Shown in pieces: positions 5,719-7,520 of a stretch of DNA of 7,520 bases. Each line of letters starts with the position of its first letter. Position 1 is the stretch's first letter. Source of the stretch: a bacterium (GTDB taxonomy: Bacteria; Verrucomicrobiota; Verrucomicrobiae; JAJYAR01); assembly GCA_021779435.1 (NCBI GenBank), contig JAJYAR010000118.1, forward strand, positions 1 to 7,520, given 5' to 3'. The translations under genes and the position numbers were made by a program. The notes beneath the pieces are model-generated. The model had not been told where the DNA came from and did not search any database. It worked only from the letters and a program-made list of their open reading frames with translations.

Positions 5719-6866
5719 GCGGTTCGGTCGAGGCTCAACTGGTTCACGTTCGCCGGAGCGGTCCGAGGTAAAACGACGTCAGCGACACTAAGCCCGCCTT
5801 TCAGAAGGTCCACTATTTCCCGCGTGCTGGAGGCGAGTTCCGCCTGGCTGCCCTCGGGACCGGGTCGGATCAGGATCACCTCTTCGCCCCCGATCCCTTT
5901 ATCCGAAAGCAGGTCGCCGCTGTGGGTGCTTACAAAAAGCTGCCGGGAACGGCGCCTCTGCAGCCGGTGAAAGAGCGAAGGCAGCTTGGAAACGATGGCG
6001 GCGTGCAGGGACAACTCAGGCTCCTCGAGCAAGAGGGGCGCGTCGCCCTCGAGCAGAGACCAGAACAGGCCAATCAGCCGAAGCGTGCCGTCGGAGAACT
6101 GGTCCTCCCGCTGGAGTCCCGCGTTCGGCCGCCAGTGCTCGTACACCGCTTCCAGGTGAGGGACTCCGGCTTCGTCCTTCGTGTCGGTGAGCTTCGTTAA
6201 CTGAGGCACCGCCTGGCGCAGCGCGGCCTCAATCTTCTTCAAGCGCGCCTTTCGGGTCTTCTCAGGGGTCTTGGCGACGACCTCGAGAAAATTCCGGCCA
6301 AAGGGATCCTCTTGCAGGGCCGGACCCTGCGGAGCCTCCGGATGCCGAAGGAGTTGCGGAACCAGGTGCAGGTAGCGGATTGACTCGAAAAATCTCGCAA
6401 TCTCCCGGAAGTCCAGATTCGCGTTGATCTGTTCGAGGTGCGTCTGCGTCAATCGCTCTTTGTCGTCCCTGTCACGCTCATCCGGGCGGTCCAGGATCTG
6501 CCGTTCTCCGCACCAGACCTTCTCGTACTTGAGGAGTGGCTGCCGGTAGCCCCGCACCTGCTGAGTTAAGCCGATCTTATAGCGCCACGTCTGCCCCCCG
6601 TCGCCCTCCGAGATGGTCACGTCAAGCCCGACGTCCGGTTCCTTACGGGCAGCAAGGCAACGTATCTTCGACAGGCTTCCCCGCCGCGCGATGGCGCTCT
6701 GCAGACCACCCCCTGCACGCGCGATGTCCCGAAGGAAACGAATGCTGTCGAGCAAATTGGACTTTCCCGAAGCATTCGGACCCACCACGAACACACGTTC
6801 CCCCAAGTGAACATCGACGGAGCGGAAGTTGCGCCAATTCCGCAGAACCAGCCGGGAGATGATCAT
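5715..6866 (-). CDS. OLD/AAA_21-like ABC ATPase of the two-gene module
   Basis: A 383-residue ATPase of the SMC/OLD-like ABC class. N-terminal RLVLRNWRNF leads to Walker A GPNASGKSN (29-37). A middle insert of about 200 residues follows (about 50-250, partly charged and helical around 200-215). The signature region is QFSDGTLRLIGLFW (256-269), Walker B is LLLEEPELSLH (278-288) with the Glu-Glu pair typical of this class, and the H-switch is STHSGDLL (313-320). No nuclease domain is fused to it. Instead the TOPRIM-like partner is the next gene, overlapping by ATGA, so the pair resembles a split OLD protein. Anti-phage defence is an inference by analogy with OLD, Gabija and PARIS. The gene begins 27 bases after the DUF2264 stop, with only a weak GAGAA ribosome site, and could be co-transcribed with it. 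Confidence 0.93.
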   Translation of the reverse strand: MIISRLVLRNWRNFRSVDVHLGERVFVVGPNASGKSNLLDSIRFLRDIARAGGGLQSAIARRGSLSKIRCLAARKEPDVGLDVTISEGDGGQTWRYKIGLTQQVRGYRQPLLKYEKVWCGERQILDRPDERDRDDKERLTQTHLEQINANLDFREIARFFESIRYLHLVPQLLRHPEAPQGPALQEDPFGRNFLEVVAKTPEKTRKARLKKIEAALRQAVPQLTKLTDTKDEAGVPHLEAVYEHWRPNAGLQREDQFSDGTLRLIGLFWSLLEGDAPLLLEEPELSLHAAIVSKLPSLFHRLQRRRSRQLFVSTHSGDLLSDKGIGGEEVILIRPGPEGSQAELASSTREIVDLLKGGLSVADVVLPRTAPANVNQLSLDRTA

Positions 6867-6893
6867 GGTCGATTCTCATTCTATCGGCTCGGC

Positions 6894-7520
6894 TCAAATC
6901 GCGTGATCGGCCGGGGCATCCTGGCCGGACCAAAGCCTGCGTTGCGTCCAATCTTCCGCCGCGGCGGACCAGAACGGGTCCGAAGGCGGAAGGCCGAGCG
7001 GCAAGAGAGCCGTGGCGCAGAGATACAAACTGCCCGTCGAGACATACGGCTCGCCTAAGTGGGGCTGGTGGCCGCAAAACCCGATCTGCAGCCAGCCGCG
7101 TTCGTCGAATGTTCCCGGCGCATCCATGAGCCGGTGTAGCACCGCTGTGAGAGCGGACCGCACGCGCCCGCCCGTAAGCGGCGCGGGTAGTTCGTGTGCC
7201 AGCACAAGGGAGGCGAGCAGATGGAACACCCCCGCACGGTAAGTGATGGACCGGCCGATGGGCGGGAACGTCGCCTCGGGGGAGATCAGCCGCTCCTGAA
7301 TCGCCCCATAGCGCCGGGCGCGCGCAAGCGCGACGGGTAACTGGCCCCGCCAGCGGCCGGAATGCGCGGAGATATTCCGCAGTGTGTCGAGCAGCATCGG
7401 CTGGATCACATAACTGTTGTAGTAATCCCAGTGAAACTGCGGCCCGTCGCCGTAAGTGCCGTCGCCTAAGTACCACTCCTCGTGCTTGCGGATCGCGTAA
7501 TCCACTCGCATCGCGTCCCA
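6894..7520 (-). CDS. DUF2264 family protein, C-terminal part (5' end cut by window edge)
   Basis: The last 208 residues of a DUF2264 protein; the frame is open through base 7520, so the ATG at 7511 is internal. Recognisable blocks are WYLGDGTYGDGPQFHWDYY (16-34), a segment with PIGRSITYRAGVFHLLA (87-103), GWLQIGFCGHQPHLGEPY (142-159), STGSLYLC (161-168) and LPLGLPPSDPFW (173-184). These aromatic- and Gly-rich blocks are typical of this uncharacterised bacterial family, often found in genomes that degrade plant or microbial polysaccharides. A carbohydrate-active role is suspected for the family but not shown here. The missing N-terminal portion probably equals or exceeds 150 residues. It ends in TGA 27 bases before the ATPase operon. 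Its role seems unrelated to the ATPase pair, which may have inserted or settled downstream of it. Confidence 0.9.
   Translation of the reverse strand, partial: WDAMRVDYAIRKHEEWYLGDGTYGDGPQFHWDYYNSYVIQPMLLDTLRNISAHSGRWRGQLPVALARARRYGAIQERLISPEATFPPIGRSITYRAGVFHLLASLVLAHELPAPLTGGRVRSALTAVLHRLMDAPGTFDERGWLQIGFCGHQPHLGEPYVSTGSLYLCATALLPLGLPPSDPFWSAAAEDWTQRRLWSGQDAPADHAI

Noticed and set aside
6878..6883. TAGAAT on the minus strand as a -10 box for the ATPase operon
   Set aside because: No acceptable -35 box lies 16-18 bases upstream, and the start site would leave only a few bases of leader; not enough to call a promoter.
6643..7476. 277-codon minus-strand frame overlapping the ATPase start and DUF2264
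   Set aside because: It is out of frame with two proteins that have recognisable family motifs, and its own translation shows no domain.

Overview
The window is GC-rich (sampled stretches run about 52-67% GC) and densely packed, with no gap over 107 bases. MacB/LolD-type ABC ATPases beside an NtrC-type regulator and kinase, and a DUF2264 gene nearby, recall soil Acidobacteria of the Solibacter/Bryobacter kind. That assignment is inference from gene content; there is no rRNA or other marker to confirm it.

Plus strand, 1-5103: a transport and signalling cluster. It opens with the end of an ABC exporter ATPase (A1, cut by the left edge). A 67-residue single-pass membrane protein follows, starting on A1's stop codon behind a strong Shine-Dalgarno. 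Next are a second, divergent ATPase (A2), a sigma-54-dependent response regulator overlapping A2 by ATGA, and a membrane histidine kinase 9 bases further on. After a 107-base leader comes a third ATPase (A3), a colinear paralogue of A1 (189/224 residues identical over the shared part, no indels). No permease or periplasmic adaptor is visible; they probably lie left of the window. The kinase and regulator probably tune expression of the exporter through sigma-54 promoters, but only weak promoter candidates are visible.

Minus strand, 6866-5110: a two-gene operon of an OLD/AAA_21-like ABC ATPase and a 202-residue protein with acidic motifs in a TOPRIM-like order, overlapping by ATGA. The layout resembles known ATPase plus TOPRIM defence modules (OLD/Gabija, PARIS, RloAB-like), but the small protein is not one I can assign to a characterised family. 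This is the best candidate for an undescribed system. It meets A3 tail to tail with 6 bases between stop codons, which lie in the two arms of a small hairpin.

Minus strand, 7520-6894: the C-terminal part of a DUF2264 protein, cut by the right edge and 27 bases upstream of the ATPase operon on the same strand.

Other signals are a set of mutually exclusive hairpins inside the regulator gene, an Asp-to-His change in the D-loop of A2, and a GAFTDA variant of the sigma-54 contact loop. No tRNA, rRNA, CRISPR array, insertion sequence or convincing intrinsic terminator was seen.
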